Assembly (NCBI GenBank): GCA_022495995.1
Contig: JAFEMH010005394.1
Location: 62,001 to 126,000 of the forward strand
Source: Adenophora triphylla var. japonica
Lineage: Eukaryota; Streptophyta; Magnoliopsida; Asterales; Campanulaceae
DNA: 64,000 nt
Reading direction: 5' to 3'
Positions within the stretch are counted from its first letter, which is position 1, and the number at the start of each line of letters is the position of its first letter. The translations under genes and the position numbers were made by a program. Positions 31,239 through 42,518 of the stretch are shown in pieces. Below the pieces are notes generated by a model. It did not search any database, was not told the DNA's origin, and saw nothing but the letters and a program-made list of their open reading frames with translations.

Positions 31239-32189
31239 ATGATCGACCTGGCCACGACTTATTGGAAGGCTGCTGAAGAACAGGAGAGGCTGGCCAAGTC
31301 GATGTTGGCCAAGAAGAATGAAGAGCTGGAGAGACTGGAGGTGGAGAACACCAAGATGGGAGAGCTGAAGGAGGACCATGCTAAGTTGAAGGCAGAGTTT
31401 GGACAGTTAAAGGAGTCCTATTCTGATTTGGACAACTCGTATGATGCCTTGAAGCTGGTGAAAGATAATGAGATCAAGGCCAAAGAAGAAGCCTGGGGCC
31501 AGTTGGGTGAGGCCAATAAAGAGCTCGCTGCTCTCAAAGAGGAGAAAAAAGCCATGGCTGCAGATCTTGAAGTGGCGACTCAGCAGTTGGAAGAATGGCC
31601 TGTCACCTTGGCCAAGAAGCAGGAAGAGCTTGAAGCAGCTAGGCTTAAATGGGAGGTTGAACTCGCCAATGCTGTGAAGAGTGCCAAGGAGGATGCTGTT
31701 AAGGCTTACAAAGACAGCGATGAGCTTAACCAATATATCACTGAAGAAGCCAGGGGGTTCTATGAGGTGGGTCTAAGACACATGGCTCGGCGGATCATAG
31801 TGGATCCTTCTGTCGATATTTCCATCGAGCAGTTAGCCACATGGGCCTCTGAAGATCAATATAACACTGCAGCCCGACAAGGTCATCCTTTGGTGCCATT
31901 CAACGACAACGACCTGGAGCTCATAAAGAAAGATGATGAAGCTGCAGAGGCATCACCTTGGGTTCCCCCTGCTATTGAAAAGGTTAATTTCAACACTATC
32001 TTGGCTGAGCTCGACGAATACGAGGATTCGGCTTTTGACGAGGAGACCCCAAAGTTCACTATCAGTGACTCACGGAAGGTGGTTTATCAGACTGAAAATG
32101 TTCTTGGTGAGCCATCTACCGTGGGAGGTCAAGCTGAGGCTGATCCTGTACTCGTCACTGGCCAGTTGGAAGGTACTCCCCATGAATAG
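31239..32189 (+). CDS. Antisense gene of element C, exon 3: long coiled coil, 316 aa open frame
   Basis: This is the best-preserved exon. An acceptor CTCGTAG at about 31229 precedes SLAMIDL, equal in position to the TTGTAG/SLAMIEL site of element A. Residues 10-165 are heptad-rich (EELERLEVEN, LKEDHAKLKAEF, LAALKEEKKAMAADLE) and predict a long coiled coil. The C-terminal 150 residues are acidic, with VDPSVDISIEQL and WVPPAIEKVNF, ending before TAG at 32187. It is probably the C-terminal exon rather than a separate gene, since ATG 31239 lies just inside the splice site. A coiled coil suggests self-assembly, as in gag-like or scaffold proteins. Confidence 0.75.
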   Translation: MIDLATTYWKAAEEQERLAKSMLAKKNEELERLEVENTKMGELKEDHAKLKAEFGQLKESYSDLDNSYDALKLVKDNEIKAKEEAWGQLGEANKELAALKEEKKAMAADLEVATQQLEEWPVTLAKKQEELEAARLKWEVELANAVKSAKEDAVKAYKDSDELNQYITEEARGFYEVGLRHMARRIIVDPSVDISIEQLATWASEDQYNTAARQGHPLVPFNDNDLELIKKDDEAAEASPWVPPAIEKVNFNTILAELDEYEDSAFDEETPKFTISDSRKVVYQTENVLGEPSTVGGQAEADPVLVTGQLEGTPHE

Positions 32190-32589
32190 ATGTTGGTTTT
32201 TGATGATTATTGTAATGGAACAAGCTTCAAACACTTTTACTTTTTTGTTCTTGATACTTGAATGCCTTGGCCCTATTTCATGGGAGGCATTATACTTTTT
32301 GTAATACTTATTTGTCTAAGTCTTGGCCCACTTTGGGAGACTTATTTCTATCTTAGCTGACCTCTTTTATTGCATGTTGTATGCCTTTGATGCGAGTGTC
32401 GAGCTAGATGTAGATAGGATAAATGTGTCAACTTAAGTTTAAAGGTGACTTGATCTGTATTGACTTAGTCGACCTCAAACTTGGTTGACATTCTTGTGAA
32501 CAAGATTGCCTACGAGTAAAACCTGCTTACATAGTTGAAGCTGACCTAAGGGTCGAGCTAATTTAAACAGACTGACTAAGAGTCGAGTT

Positions 32590-32880
32590 GTTAGAACGAA
32601 GTCGACCAAGAGTCGGACTTGTTAAATAAACAAAGCTGATTGAGAATCGAGCTTGTTAAAACGAAGCTGACTAAGGGTCGAGCTTGTTAGAACGAAGTCG
32701 ACTAAGAGTCGGACTTGTTAAATAAACAAAGCTGATTAAGAATCGAGCTGAGTAGATCGAACTGACTAAGAGTCGAGTTTGTTAGAACGAAGTCGACTAA
32801 GAGTCGGACTTGTTAAATGAACAAAGCTGATTAAGAATCGAGCTTATTAGGACGAGGCTGACTAAGAGTCGAGCTCGTTG
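32590..32880. repeat. Tandem repeat in the 3' region of element C
   Basis: Three units of about 96 bases, each beginning GTTAGAACGAAGTCGAC. Each is built of three 31-33 base subunits of the form GCTGACTAAGAGTCGAGC / GTCGACTAAGAGTCGGAC / GCTGATTAAGAATCGAGC. They lie between the end of integrase and the end of the antisense gene. Tat-group elements are known for hypervariable tandem repeats here. Confidence 0.88.
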
Positions 32881-33029
32881 GGATTGGTGTAACACTATGT
32901 TTGATCGAATAAACTGCACTTTTTATTGAATTGGGAAACATGCTTACATCATCTTGAAACTGGAACTAACACAAACTTGAACTTGAAAACTGAAAGCTAG
33001 AAGTAATATTTGATCAGGTGAGTAGCATG

Positions 33030-34090
33030 CCAAGGATGTTTCAACTCGTCACCTCCGGTGGGCTATCATGTAAGTTCCTTCCTTGACGACTCGAGTGACT
33101 ACATAGGACCTTCCCAGCTAGGAGATAGCTTGTTCTCCGGGGTCCTTCTACCCGTTGCTTCAATCTTTCTCAACACGTAATCTCCAACCTGGAATGACCT
33201 TGCCTTGACCTTCTTGTCGTGGTAACTCTTAGTTCGCTGTTTGTAGTTGACCATTCTGAGGTAGGTCATTTCTCGTTTCTCGTCGATTAGATCCGTGTCG
33301 ATCAATCTGTTGGTATCATTCTCAAGCTCTGATTGAAGAAAGTCACTGCAAGTAGGGAATCTCGAGCTCGCAGTGCCATGGCCTCGACCCATATGTGAGA
33401 GCGAAAGGGGTTTCCCCGTAGCCCCCGAGTGGTTGTACGAACTGCCCAAAGAGCAAGGGGGAGTTCGTCCAACCAATTGTTACGTCGACCTACGAGTCTT
33501 GTCTTGAGCGAAGATAGAACAAGCTTATTTGCTGCCTCCGCTTGCCCATCTCCTTGAGGATATGCGACGTAAGATTGCCAATGCTTGATTCCTACCCGAT
33601 TCATCTCTCGCTTCGAAGGCTCTTGAGAACCGTAGTCCGTTGTCGATACTATGGCTCTTGGAAAACCAAATCGGCACCAAATGAAATAATGAATGAAGTT
33701 TATAGCATTCTCCTCCGTGATGCGAGCTAATGGTTTAGCCTCAACCCATTTAGTGAAGTAATCTATAGCAACGATCACATACTTGCAATTTCCTCGGGCG
33801 GGAGGGAAGGGTCCAATCAAGTCGACACCCCACATGTCGAATGGCCAGCCGCAATTACCTGAGTCTGCTCGGTTGTAGGCATGTGAGGTAAGTTGGCAAA
33901 CCTTTCGCATTGATCACATTGCTGAACAAAGTTGTGAGTGTCGCCTCATATGTGGCCGCAGTATCCCAAAGTGATTAACTTGTCTGCAAGAGTCCCGGCC
34001 CCCGGTGTCCACCACGCATCCCACCGTGTACTTCATGTATCAATAGGGCGACCTCTTGAGGGTGGATGCACTTTAATAATGGCCGAGTAT
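33030..34090 (-). pseudogene. Integrase of element C
   Basis: Inserts retrotransposon cDNA into the chromosome. Read leftwards: an HHCC-type segment (LLIHEVHGG..GGHRG, then cysteines), the catalytic core with WGVDLIGPF (first Asp), IVSTTDYG (second Asp) and a GQAEAAN Glu, then a C-terminal part with KLSPSWEGP. The D-D-E triad can be seen but the frame shifts several times, near 33302, 33476 and after SWEGP. Confidence 0.88.
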
Positions 34091-34414
34091 AGGATCTTCC
34101 GAACAGTCGCTCCCCGAATGACATACCTCGGAGCTTTCTTTTGACGGCTCGAGCCTTCTTCTCATCATCCGGTAGCTCGCCACTTTCTAAGTATGCCTTC
34201 ATTTCCTCAATCCAACACTTCTCCCGAGTCCAATTTCTTGAGGGATCATCTATGCACCGAATTTTTACCCTCTCATAAGCCGGATTTTCGAGGAAGGAGA
34301 TGGGCTCGTCATGTGGCTCATCCGAAGTAGCAAGTTTCGAGAGGAGGTCGGCCACTCGTTATCTTCTCTTCCAATCCTTTGAATCTCCTGCATTCTAAGT
34401 CCTTTATCGCTCTT

Positions 34415-35200
34415 TCACCAGTCGCAAGATTTGATGAGAGTAGAACTGAGCACTTCGTACTCGCCTTTGACCTGGTTGACTATCAATTGTGAGTCACAGT
34501 AGGCCATGATCTTAGTTGCTCCGAAGCATTTGGCGTACTCAATAGCTGCGATCAAGGCCTCATATTCAGCTTGGTTGTTGGAAGCGTCAAATTTGAACCT
34601 TAGCGATTCCTCGTAAATGTCCCGCACTGCTCGACCAAGACAATTCCAGCTCCACCGACATTTTTGGTTGCCGACCCGTCCGAATAGACCTTCCAACAAT
34701 CGACGGGTAGAGTGATGGCGACTTGTGACTCGGCTCTTTCCCTTTTTCCTTTTCTTTTGGAGCTCGCCGCTCGTCATCTTCCTTGGTGAACGTAAGCTCG
34801 ACCAAGAAGTCAGCCGTAGCTTGAGCTTTCAACGCCTTTCGAGGTCGATACTCAATGTCAAATTCGGTGAGGGCAATTGACCAACCGAGTAGTCGACCCG
34901 AACTCTCCCATTGTGCGTATTTTTCTTAAGGGAGCATTGGTAAGAACCACGATCGGATGAGCTAGAAAATAAGCTCGTAACTTTCTTGAAGCTACGACTA
35001 GGGCATAAGCAACTTTCTCGCCGTTGTAATACCGCTTTCCACATCCGATAATGCTTTGTGATATAGTACATGTGCTTCGAAGCCCTTCATCCTCTCTAAT
35101 CAATACCGCAAAGAATCGACTTGTCTCCTACGTATAGATACACAAATAAAGTCTCACCAAGGTCATCGAGCTGCGAGTAGAGGTGGAGTAGCAAGATAAT
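34415..35200 (-). pseudogene. RNase H region of element C (two RNase H-like domains)
   Basis: The first domain (35200-34830) has YNGEKVAYALVVASRKLR and the AHPIVVLTNAPLRKI block that follows gypsy reverse transcriptases. The second (34710-34415) has LRFKFDASNNQAEYEALI and SQLIVNQVKGEYE, the plant archaeal-like RNase H of Tat elements. It degrades RNA in RNA-DNA hybrids during reverse transcription. Several frame breaks. Confidence 0.85.
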
Positions 35201-35299
35201 CCTTCAATTGTTGGAACGACGAATGACATTCGGTCGTCCATTCAAAACTTTTCGTCCCCTCAATGCTTTGAAGAATGGGAGAGACCTTTCGCCGACTTT

Positions 35300-36110
35300 G
35301 ATATGAAGCGACCAAGAGCTGCTACCGCTTCCATTAAGTCGCCGCATCTCCTTGATAGTGGTGGGAGCCTTCATGTCGACTAAAGCCTTTATCTTCTCTC
35401 GGATTAGCTTCTATGCCCCTCTCGAGATACCATGAATCCCAAGAACTTGCCACCGCCACTCCAAACACACATTTACCGGGGTTGAGTTTCATGTCGTTTG
35501 CTCGTAGATTGGCGAATGTCTCCTTTAAGTCGACCACGTGACTCCCGCCTTAGTTTTAATGACCATGTCGTCAACGTAGGCCTCCATATTTCGACCAATC
35601 TCGTGAGGCAAAGACCTTGTTCACCATCCTCCGATATGTAGCTCCCGCATTCTTCAATCCAAAAGGCATCATATTATAGCGGAGATGCCTCCATTTGCTA
35701 ATCTTTGTCTTCACTATGTCATCCTCGTGCATCTTTATCCGGTGGTATCCCGAGTAAGCATCCAGAAACCGAGAGTGGAATGACCAAAGAATGGAATCAA
35801 CAAGCTTGTCAATTCTAGGAAGAGGATAGCTATCCTTTGGGCAAGCTAGATTGAGAGTAGTGAAGTCGACACACATCCGCCACTTGCCATTTGATTTCTT
35901 CACCATGACCACGTTGGCACAACCACGTTGTATGAGTGGCCTCTTTGATTATACCCGCACTCAAAAGTTTTTGTACCTCTGCTTTGATAGCCTCTTCCTT
36001 GTCGCGAGCCAAACTTCTCAGCTTTTGGGGTCTCGGCTTTATGGTCGGGTTGACTTCCGCCCTGTGAACAGCGACCTCCTCCTTGATTCCCCTCATGTCT
36101 TCTACCCTCC
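35300..36110 (-). pseudogene. Reverse transcriptase of element C
   Basis: Read leftwards: DMRGI..VHRAEVNP, KWRMCVDFTTLN, CPKDSYPLPRIDKLVD, FLDAYSGYHRI, MPFGLKNAGATYRRMVNKVF and a YVDDM active site near 35555-35590. It copies element RNA into DNA. The frame changes near 35905 and again near 35540, so it is not functional as one polypeptide. Confidence 0.92.
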
Positions 36111-37074
36111 ATGCAAATACATCATTACTTTCTTTGAGTAGCTCGATGATTTTTGCTCGCTCCTCAACCGATAGCCGCTTCCCAATCCGAATTTTTTGAT
36201 CGGGGTAAGAAGGGTTGGTGATTACTGACTCTAGCTCCTCCACAGCTTCTAGCTCTGGTCCATCTCTGAATTGTAGAGTCTCCACTATGATCTCCCTGAC
36301 CTTTTGTCTTTCCTCAGCTCCCAAGTGTGGAGCTTCCTCAGCTATCATATCATCGAGCTTATCTGCAACCTTGTTGGTAGGGGCCCCCGAGTTATTGTCT
36401 ATCTGGAGGCATAGGTCACCTATGACGACTTGATCGACCATAACTACATCTGGATCGACCTCAGTGGTGTTAGAGTGACGTGTCGACTCAAGCATGACCT
36501 CGTCATTTGAGCGATAGGTCGACTCTACCACGTCGGTGATTGTTGACAGTCGGGTAGTTTTGGTGACTGACTGAGACAGCTTCAAGTAACCATCAGCAGT
36601 CTCAATCTCCAGCTCCCTTTTCTTTCTTTCTCTCAGAACATGATCCAGGTATGCTCGAGCTGCGCCTTGTACGCAACCCACTCCAGCAGGTGTGGGGAAC
36701 TTTACTCGCTGGTGAGGAATTGAGGCTACCATTCCAAGAGCGACCTGTCCAGGAATTCCAAGGATGGCTGCATAGTCACTATTTACATCAATCACAATAA
36801 ATTGTACCTTTGAGACAACCCTGAGGGGGTGCTGGCCTAAGTCGACGTCAAGCGCTATCTGGCCTTTAGCATCTACTCGATGGTTGGTGAAGCCTTCCAA
36901 CCTACCATCATATCTTTCCAACTGCTCGTCATTAAGACCCATCTCCTTGAAAGTCTTGTAAAACAAAACATCCTTGCAGGCCCCCGTGTCGACTAAGAGT
37001 CTGCTCGTCGTACATCCGTCTATGAGACCTGGGATGACGAGAACTTGCTCCCTAGCCGCCATATTAGTTGCCAA
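35830..37074 (-). pseudogene. Protease and linker of element C
   Basis: A 414-residue frame starting at 37074. The retropepsin active site is LLVDTGACKDVLF (catalytic D-T-G, residues about 28-30), followed by FIVIDVNSDYAAILG. A charged linker leads into the reverse-transcriptase N-terminus (RSLARDKEEAIKAEVQKLLSAG), which shifts frame at about 35905. The active site is intact. It would cleave the Gag-Pol precursor. Confidence 0.88.
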
Positions 37075-37249
37075 TTCATGGGGTAGAAGCCGATTGCCTC
37101 ATCTCTCGATTTCTCTTCTTGGAGGCACGTGTGGGGCCTTATTGAGCCGGGAATATCTTGTGTTTGATGGCCGTGTTGCTCGCTTGTTCAGTGATAACCC
37201 CGAGGTCCGCCTAGGCCGTCTAGGTCCTTGTTGCCCACCTCGTCGCCGC

Positions 37250-39119
37250 TCACCTCCTCCGCCGAGGTCTCTTCACATAAGCGTCGAGTCTCCCCTGGTC
37301 GACCATTCTTTGTATAATGCGCTTCAAACCCAAACAATCCTCTTTAAGATGACCAGTGTCTTTGTGGTAGTCACAATATTTGCTGTTGTCCCTTCTGAAT
37401 TTGTTGCCCGGGTTCATTGGGGCGAGTGGTGCTAGCTCGACAAAGCATTCATGATCTCGCCTTCGACTCACCGTAAGGGAGCTGAAAGCTTCGGGCACCT
37501 TCTCTGTTGCCCTAGTTCTGTTCTTTCCGTTCTTATTGTTCCCCCCCTTCTTGTTGGAGTCCTTTTTATCATCAGCGACCTCCACCTTGGGGCTTTTACC
37601 ATTCTTTTTCTCCTTCCTCTCCTCAGCAAGAGCGACGTTGTATACCTTCTCGAACAACTCCTGTCGAGTTGTCACTGTACGAACTGTAAGCTCATAATCC
37701 ATGTCTGCTGAAGAAATACCGTTTCGGAAGCAGTTGATGACCTCCCTATCAGTGATGTCTTCCTCTATCTTATCCACCATTTCTTTGAACTTGGTGAAGT
37801 AGCTCATCGAGCTTTCATTCTTCGCCTGCACCAAGTTATTCAGTGCCCGTGACAGTCGTCTTCCGAGCTCCCGCAGCCGAGAAGCGATCTAAGAACTTTG
37901 TCCTGAAGCCCGTCCAAGTGGTGATGCTATCGGCGGCCCAAACCATTCAACCAAGTTAAAGCCGCCCCAAGTGTGCTTAGGAGAGCTTTGCACATGTTGT
38001 CATCTTCATTGGCGACAAAGCACATAGTGGCCTCCAGATGTTGTATGTGACTCTTTGCATTGGTGGATCTGAATATTTCTCCGTAAGAGGCACTGAAGGT
38101 AGGAGGAGGTCGACTATCTACTGATTTCTTTGGAGAAGGGTCGAAGAGTAAAGTCAATTCGTTCAACCTTTCCAATCTCCTTTTTCTTCTCCTCCTCCCA
38201 TTGTTCGAACTTCTTTTTCATCAACAACCATTCCCTTGCATCGGGTCTTTCGTCTCTGGAGGAACGGCATTCGATCTCTCGGCCTTCACTCCCGGGAGGA
38301 GTCACCCGCCTACTCCTCCTGTCTCTATGGGAATTGGCCCTCTCTCGATCTCGACGGGGATCTATGCTGTTACTTCTTTGAGGCGACCTGCGCCTCTCAA
38401 GAACAGATGGCGACTGCGCTGTCATATCCGAGTGGCGACTGCGCCTCTCTCTCTTATAGGCGACCTGCGCCCATTCCCGTCTCTTTGAGATCCCGATCTT
38501 TGCGTTCGGGCTGGAGAAACATGCCTGCTTCGTTGGCCATTAGCCGAGTCCTCAAACCGATTGAGCCTCCCGCTCTCTCGTTTCTACGAGGCCGGCCCTT
38601 AGGTCGTTACTCGGCACATGCACGTACGATAGTAGGGGCTCTCGAACTATCCTGTTGTCTCCATTCTGTCCCACACCTTCATTTGGCCTCATACTCCTAG
38701 CACGTTGTCCATTAGAGACCCGAGTACGATCCATTCTTTCAGAGCGTACATCGGCCCGCTTCCGCCTCTTCCATAGCTATTAAGTCACCCAAAATCTGGG
38801 CTCTTTCTAACATCATCTCCTTCTTGCTCATAGGGTTGGTGGAGGGACACGCCCTGTTTCCAACGTTCGCCTGAGCAGTGGGACGTTTAGGAGGTGGAGC
38901 TCCTTGCCCATCCATGTGCCTTTTGCCTCTCCTTGTGTCAGGCAAACCCCTGCCATCCACGACACTGGCAGAGCGCGTGGCTCTACCATGAGGACGATTT
39001 GGTGGGGGAGGAGGCAAATTCAAGTTTTCAGCATTTGCATTTGCATTAGTGTTGTTGTTGTTGTTCACTTCTTCATGCCCAAGTGAAGCCTCAGATACGT
39101 GTCCGTCTGAGGTCACCAT
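37250..39119 (-). pseudogene. Gag of element C
   Basis: The start ATG is at 39119, 65 bases inside the 5' LTR, giving MVTSDGH and an Asn-rich, Pro-rich N-terminus. Arg-rich segments (38734-38114) and the capsid-like part follow (YGEIFRSTNAKSH, SYFTKFKEMVDKIEEDITDREVINCFRNGI). The end has GKNRTRATEK and a KYCDYHKDTGHLKEDC metal-binding motif at about 37330. At least three frame breaks are present. It packages element RNA. Confidence 0.85.
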
Positions 39120-39183
39120 TGTAGTAGGTTGTTAAAAATTTTTAAGGTCAAGTTTGAAGCACGATTCCGTGATGGAACCAAAC

Positions 39184-39838
39184 TGATGCGGCAGAATTGT
39201 GCTTATCAATCTTCCTCCACGTGGCAGATCGATCACCTGGCTCCTTGACACAAAAGTAACCCACGACTAGCCGGATGTGTCTCCGCGAAGACGCTCGGGC
39301 GTGAGAGTAAGATCACAGTTGTATATAGCCCAAAATGTATAGAATAATGAATTCTGATAACAAAATGGCAGTTACCTTTCACCGTTTGGTAGTGATGAAG
39401 TATTTATAGGCAAGAGTGATGTATTTTTGGGGAGGCGACATGTCCTCCGAGGTTATAGCGGCGGTTATTTGGTCATGGGCACGTGTCTATAACGGTCCCT
39501 GATTTGTAGGGATGCAGTTATGAGAATTGTTCAACCAAATACGCCGGCAAGTGTCAGGTCGTCACTTGTTGAATTAGGTCGAGGTCGCCACTCGTGGAAT
39601 GGTCGACCTGACTGTCGGGTAGAGCATGGTTCGTACCCGAATTGTGATTTGGATCATGAGGTCGGACTAAGTTAGGTCGGGACCTGGTAGGTCGGACCAT
39701 GGGCTTAGTCGACTGATACAAGAGATGGGCTTTGGGCCTTGTTCTGATTGGGTCAGCCTCATTGAGAATGCGGTGGCCAAGGGTGTCTGTGACTGGGCTT
39801 TACTCGTCCGGCCCAACTCGATACTTTTAGTATGTTCA
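39184..39838 (-). repeat. 5' LTR of element C
   Basis: 655 bp, nearly identical to 27656-28312. The transcription start should follow the minus-strand TATA box near 39412. The first bases inside (39183 downwards, TTTGGTTCCATCACGG) contain a TGG suited to a primer-binding site; I could not assign the tRNA. Confidence 0.93.
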
Positions 39839-39843
39839 CTTTT

Positions 39844-41222
39844 AAATAGTTCAAAAGTAACAATTGTTTGTGACAAATTATAAAACAACGAATTTAAGAG
39901 TTATTGAATTTATTAAAAAAAGTCATTTTAATTAAATAACAAAAGCTCCCTTCAAAAATAAAATAAAAAAAATCAATAACATAAGTTAACTGCTTTATAA
40001 CTTTGTAGCATCATAAATACGAATTCTTTACTTACTCCCTTTCCTTCTCCCTTCCTATTCTTCACACAGAAATTTCAATCTCTTAATCTTTCTTCTAATA
40101 ACTTTTCTCTTCTTCTTGATTAACTTCATTTGTGAGATTCCAAATTTCGCTTATATTAAATGTCAATTTGTCAATTAGTAAATGCAAAATTAGAAATTTT
40201 ATTTATTTTACAATAATAAATTGATTAGTGCGACAAATTATTTTCGTGGAGGAGAAGAGATTTGATTATTGTCATCCCAATTTATGACGATGTTCAAGCG
40301 TCAGTCAATGATTCGTTCACTGCAGCAGTATATGGTATTCATCAGGTTTTAGATCTTACATCTCGTGAGTATTAAAAGTAAAGTAGAAGAGAGAAATTGA
40401 GTAGAAAGTTTTTGTTTTGAAAATGACAATTGAGTATCATTATACATTTTAGTTAATAAAACAAATAAAAACCTTACTTTGGGATTAAAAAAGGGAAAGT
40501 AAAAACCTTATTTTGGGATTGAGGGAATATATTATTTTCTCATTTGTTGAAGAGTTTTTGACTTTTTTTTTTCTTTGTTGGAAGCCTTTGTCTGCTATCC
40601 ATATTAAGGGTCTTTTTTGTTTTGTATGAGAGTGTTTTTGCCTGCCCAAATATTTTACTTTGTAATATCTTTAAAGCCAAATTCTTATCCTTTTTTTTTT
40701 GAAGACCAAGGTTGAGTCATTTTCAAGTTTTGCTTGAAAAAATATTTGGGCGTCACAGATTATTGTTCGCAAGGGCATTCATTATAAATTTGGTTTAGGA
40801 TTAAACATAAATTTTCAAGATGTATTAAGCTTTTAAATTGTGGCGAACAATTTGTTGCCGATTGTACGTCTTTATTGCAATTCTTATTTCTGGGATGAGT
40901 CTTCAAATATTGTGGAACACCATTTTTTTAAACTTTATCATAAATATTGTATATTTTGCTTTTTTTTTTTTTTTAAAAAAAAAACATCATACATACGAGT
41001 ACAATATACCATGATCTAGTAACTTAATAAATAAATAAATAAAATAAATTTAAGATATGCAAGTAAAATAAAAAAATGGTAAAATTCTGTTATATGTTCT
41101 TCCTCAAATAATTCTTGATTAAATGGATTCGACCCAAAATAAATATAAAAATTAAATCATATTTAATTTATGTAACAATAAGCGGAACATTATTACATCA
41201 AGAATAGGTAGAAGCAATTCTA
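39844..41222. other. Gene-free intergenic DNA
   Basis: This continues the DNA interrupted by element C. A CT-rich stretch at 40035-40130 looks like a plant leader, but no matching coding region follows. A GTGTCACAGATTATTG area near 40750 is unassigned. Confidence 0.45.
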
Positions 41223-41224
41223 TA

Positions 41225-42101
41225 CTCCCTTCTTCCCAATAATAAGTTCATTATTTTGATCCTGACACGTAAATTAAGGATGGAGAAAATATTGTGAGTG
41301 TAATAGTAAAATAGGAGAGAGAATGAGTGGAGGAAATAGTAAATTTGAAAAGTGTTGTGAGTGTAATAGTGAAATAGGAGAGAGAATGAGTGGAAGAAGA
41401 GGTGATCTCCCATGAGAACAAGGGGATCCGTCTCATGCATGAGACGGGTCGACCCATGACCCATGGGGCATGATCCGTCACGTGGCAGCCTCTTATAGGC
41501 CAATTTTTTTTTCTTTCCAGGACCCATGGGTCCGACTATTACTTTAATGTATACAAACTATTACTTTATATGTATTACTTTAATGTATACAAACTATTAC
41601 TTTATATGCATAAGAAAAAACACTATTACTTTTCTGTATATATGTATTACTTTAATGTATACAAACTATTACTTTATATGCATACAATTATTACATTATG
41701 TTATAGTAACTATTACTTTTCACAAATCAAAAAAAAAACAAAATATAAAAATTTAAATTTTTTTTTTTTGGGCCTATGAGAGGCTGCCACGTGTCAGGGT
41801 CAAACCCATGGGTCCTAGAGCAAAATTTTTTTTGGGCGGGTCATGGATCCGACCCGTCTCTTGGGCCTATGAGAGGCTGCCACGTGGCAGGGTCGCGCCC
41901 CTGGGTCATGGAGCTGGTTCAATGGGCTGGGTCATGGGTCAAAAATGACCATTCTCATCCATGAGACGGGTCATAGTGTTCTCACATAAGTTTTTGTCGT
42001 GGAAGAAATAGTAAAGACCTTTGCCAAAAAAAGGAAAGGTGAAGCTTCTAATGAAACGCCATTTTGGGTAAAAAGTGAAATTATTAATGGGACGAAGGGA
42101 G
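41225..42101. mobile_element. Stowaway MITE split by a MULE insertion
   Basis: CTCCCTTCTTCCCAATAATAA start, ATTAATGGGACGAAGGGAG end, TA on both sides. The central 600 bases are a younger MULE (41399-41998). Removing it and one 9-bp duplication gives a normal Stowaway of about 270 bases. Confidence 0.9.
41399..41998. mobile_element. Non-autonomous MULE (MITE), 600 bp
   Basis: Perfect 9-bp duplication GTGGAAGAA at 41390-41398 and 41999-42007. Inverted ends share CATGAGAACA..CCGTCTCATG..ATGAGA. Internal GTATTACTTTAATGTATAC repeats and a mirrored GGCCTATGAGAGGCTGCCACGTG / GCAGCCTCTTATAGGCC pair match the 25028 copy's design. It is shorter because it lacks most of one repeat arm. Confidence 0.92.
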
Positions 42102-42111
42102 TATTTAGTAA

Positions 42112-42200
42112 AAAATGAGGTTAGGTGACCTAAGGCCTTCTGGTCTTGTGGTATGCTAACCGGTCTCCCTTCTGGGAGGTCATAGGTTCGATTTTTCATA
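42112..42200 (+). ncRNA. tRNA-derived (SINE head-like) sequence
   Basis: TGGTCTTGTGGTATG resembles a pol III A box, CGGTCTCCCTTCTGGGAGG folds as an anticodon-type stem, and AGGTTCGAT resembles a B box 45 bases later. The acceptor stem does not close and no poly(A) or SINE tail follows before the next Stowaway, so this is a relic. Confidence 0.5.
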
Positions 42201-42211
42201 AAAATCATATA

Positions 42212-42516
42212 CTCCCTCCTCCCACCCAATTTAAGAAAAAATGAAATGGCACGGAAATTAAGGAATATTATTATAGTATTAGGAGAGAGAATGAGTAGAA
42301 GAAGTGTTGTGAGTGTGAAAAATTAAATAGGAGAGAGAATGAGTGGGATGAATAGTTAGGAGAGAGAATGTTGTGAGTGTAAAAGTAAAGTAGGAGAGAG
42401 AATGAGTGGGGTAGAAAGAGTATAAAAATAATAAAACCTTTCCATTTTTGAAATTTTTAAGATCGGCGGGACGCCCAAAATGAAAAGTTTTCTTAAGATC
42501 GGTGATACGGAGGGAG
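42212..42516. mobile_element. Stowaway MITE
   Basis: CTCCCTCCTCCCACCCAATTT start, GATCGGTGATACGGAGGGAG end, TA on both sides. Confidence 0.88.
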
Positions 42517-42518
42517 TA

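Larger units (their letters stand above)
27656..39838 (-). mobile_element. Complete LTR retrotransposon C (Ty3/gypsy, Tat-like) with antisense gene
   Basis: A 12,183-bp element oriented leftwards. The direct LTRs (27656-28312, 39184-39838) both start TGATGC and end TATGTTCA on the plus strand. The 5-bp duplication CTTTT lies at 27651-27655 and 39839-39843. Reading leftwards: 5' LTR, gag, protease, reverse transcriptase, dual RNase H, integrase, tandem-repeat region, antisense gene, polypurine tract, 3' LTR. LTRs differ only at scattered sites by eye, yet all coding regions are frameshifted. The order protease-RT-RNase H-integrase is Ty3/gypsy. The second RNase H and the antisense extra frame place it in the Tat group (Retand/Grande-like) on recalled knowledge. 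Confidence 0.93.

Noticed and set aside
31407..31733. Minus-strand frame opposite the coiled-coil exon
   Set aside because: A shadow of the plus-strand coding frame. Its composition mirrors the heptad repeats and no homologue is recognised.
42112..42200. Functional tRNA gene
   Set aside because: No seven-base acceptor stem pairs around the A- and B-box-like parts, and the T arm is degenerate.
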